From positions 1-5,829 of the forward strand of contig PIVH01000428.1 in the NCBI GenBank assembly GCA_003354225.1: a DNA stretch of 5,829 bases, written 5' to 3'. This DNA comes from Globobulimina sp. Its lineage: Eukaryota > Foraminifera > Rotaliida. The notes beneath the pieces were generated by a model. The model did no database searches and was not told the DNA's origin. It saw nothing but the letters and a program-made list of their open reading frames with translations. Positions 5,350-5,829 of the stretch are shown here, piece by piece (the first letter of the stretch is position 1; each line of letters opens with the position of its first letter). The position numbers were made by a program, and so were the translations under genes.

Positions 5350-5395
5350 GGTGCGGTTGTTAACAGTTTTTTGAAGTTGCAACAATTTCAAAACC
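5350..5395. promoter_or_regulatory. 46-bp bidirectional spacer between transporter and SOD2
   Basis: Only 46 bases lie between the divergent ATGs at 5349 (minus) and 5396 (plus). The spacer contains two perfect 8-bp palindromes: TGTTAACA (5358-5365) and GTTGCAAC (5376-5383). The latter sits in a larger dyad flanked by TTGAA (5371-5375) and TTCAA (5387-5391). These could be transcription-factor sites; no TATA box is visible. Co-regulation is inferred from position. Confidence 0.45.
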
Positions 5396-5829
5396 ATGTC
5401 ACGCATTTTAAAAGTAGCCAAACAAGCTGTCCGTGCAGCGCCAAGTGCAAACATTGAAGCATTTACAACCACTCGACAATTCTCGTCTGCATCTGGTTTT
5501 GAATATAAATTGCCAGATCTCCCATACGCGTATGACGGACTTGAACCAATATTGCCAGCACATCTCATGGAAATACATCATTCCAAACATCATGCGACTT
5601 ATGTCAATAATTTAAATGCGACGTTACAAAAACGACAAGACGCATTTGACAAAGGTGACATTGAAGCAGTTGTTGGCTTTGATGGTCTGATCAAGTTCAA
5701 TGCCGGCGGACATATCAATCATTCCATATTTTGGACAAACTTAGTTTAGTTTGCTGACAATATATAATTACATTGCATATTATTTGTATGATTTGCAGGC
5801 ACCACAAAAAGATGGCGGTGGTGTTTCAC
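5396..5829 (+). CDS. SOD2: Mitochondrial manganese superoxide dismutase, 5' part (exons 5396-5743, 5799-5829+)
   Basis: The enzyme converts superoxide to oxygen and hydrogen peroxide in the mitochondrial matrix. Residues 1-29 form an Arg/Ser-rich, acid-poor presequence ending in TRQF before SSAS, a typical R-3 cleavage context. The mature part shows [14 protein letters not shown] (38-51), the helix [16 protein letters not shown] (61-76) and [16 protein letters not shown] (101-116). By alignment with human SOD2 numbering, the metal ligands H26 and H74 correspond to H61 and H109, and the gateway tyrosine Y34 to Y69. The remaining ligands (Asp, His) lie beyond the window. Exon 1 ends at TTA 5743. 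A 55-nt intron (gtttag...atttgcag, 5744-5798) leads in phase 0 to [10 protein letters not shown], matching the family's Gly-rich loop after TNL. An unspliced reading would stop one codon later, confirming the intron. The gene is cut by the right edge. Confidence 0.95.

Noticed and set aside
5066-5374. Plus-strand ORF of 102 residues upstream of SOD2
   Set aside because: Exact antisense of transporter exon 1, which has clear family motifs.
1-5829. Whole window as a viral or giant-virus genome segment
   Set aside because: The tight packing looks virus-like, but the spliced mitochondrial SOD2 with presequence and the spliced SLC38-type transporter indicate a nuclear chromosome.
1-5829. CRISPR arrays, tRNA or rRNA genes
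   Set aside because: No regularly spaced repeats and no recognisable tRNA or rRNA sequence were seen on either strand.

Overview
The window comes from a eukaryote with a very compact genome. Coding blocks are interrupted by short GT-AG introns (about 48-71 nt, perhaps one of 104 nt). Gene ends carry AATAAA or ATTAAA signals, and one gene encodes a mitochondrially targeted Mn superoxide dismutase. Strands alternate and most spacers are tens of bases. The lineage cannot be fixed from sequence alone. Tiny introns, shared promoters and an integrase of an invertebrate-type family fit a small-genome animal (for example a larvacean- or orthonectid-like genome), but some protists would fit as well.

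Layout. Positions 1-629 (minus) hold the N-terminal 209 residues of a DDE/rve integrase of a mobile element, running off the left edge. After an 89-bp divergent spacer, 719-1477 (plus) encodes an unrecognised spliced protein whose middle can be read in two ways: one three-exon gene, or two overlapping units joined at TAATG. It converges, with 23 bp between stops, on 1501-2040 (minus), a small type II membrane protein with an RVxF-like motif. A 46-bp spacer then leads to 2087-2347 (plus), an 86-residue cysteine-rich orphan.

The right half is mostly minus strand. It has a two-exon cysteine-rich orphan (2765-2502), a three-exon Ser-rich protein with a basic coiled-coil tail (3379-2836), and a three-exon SLC38/AAAP-type amino-acid transporter (5349-3539). 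The transporter appears to lack its last three membrane segments and has a long hydrophilic tail instead. Another 46-bp spacer separates it from SOD2 (5396 onward, plus), which is cut by the right edge.

No pathway links these genes. They share architecture: head-to-head pairs on minimal common promoters, poly(A) signals overlapping stop codons, and one tandem junction (2783-2763) with only 12 bp between an upstream gene's AATAAA and the next gene's ATG, which suggests polycistronic transcription. The spliced models were assembled by hand from splice consensus and reading phase; no transcript evidence was available.
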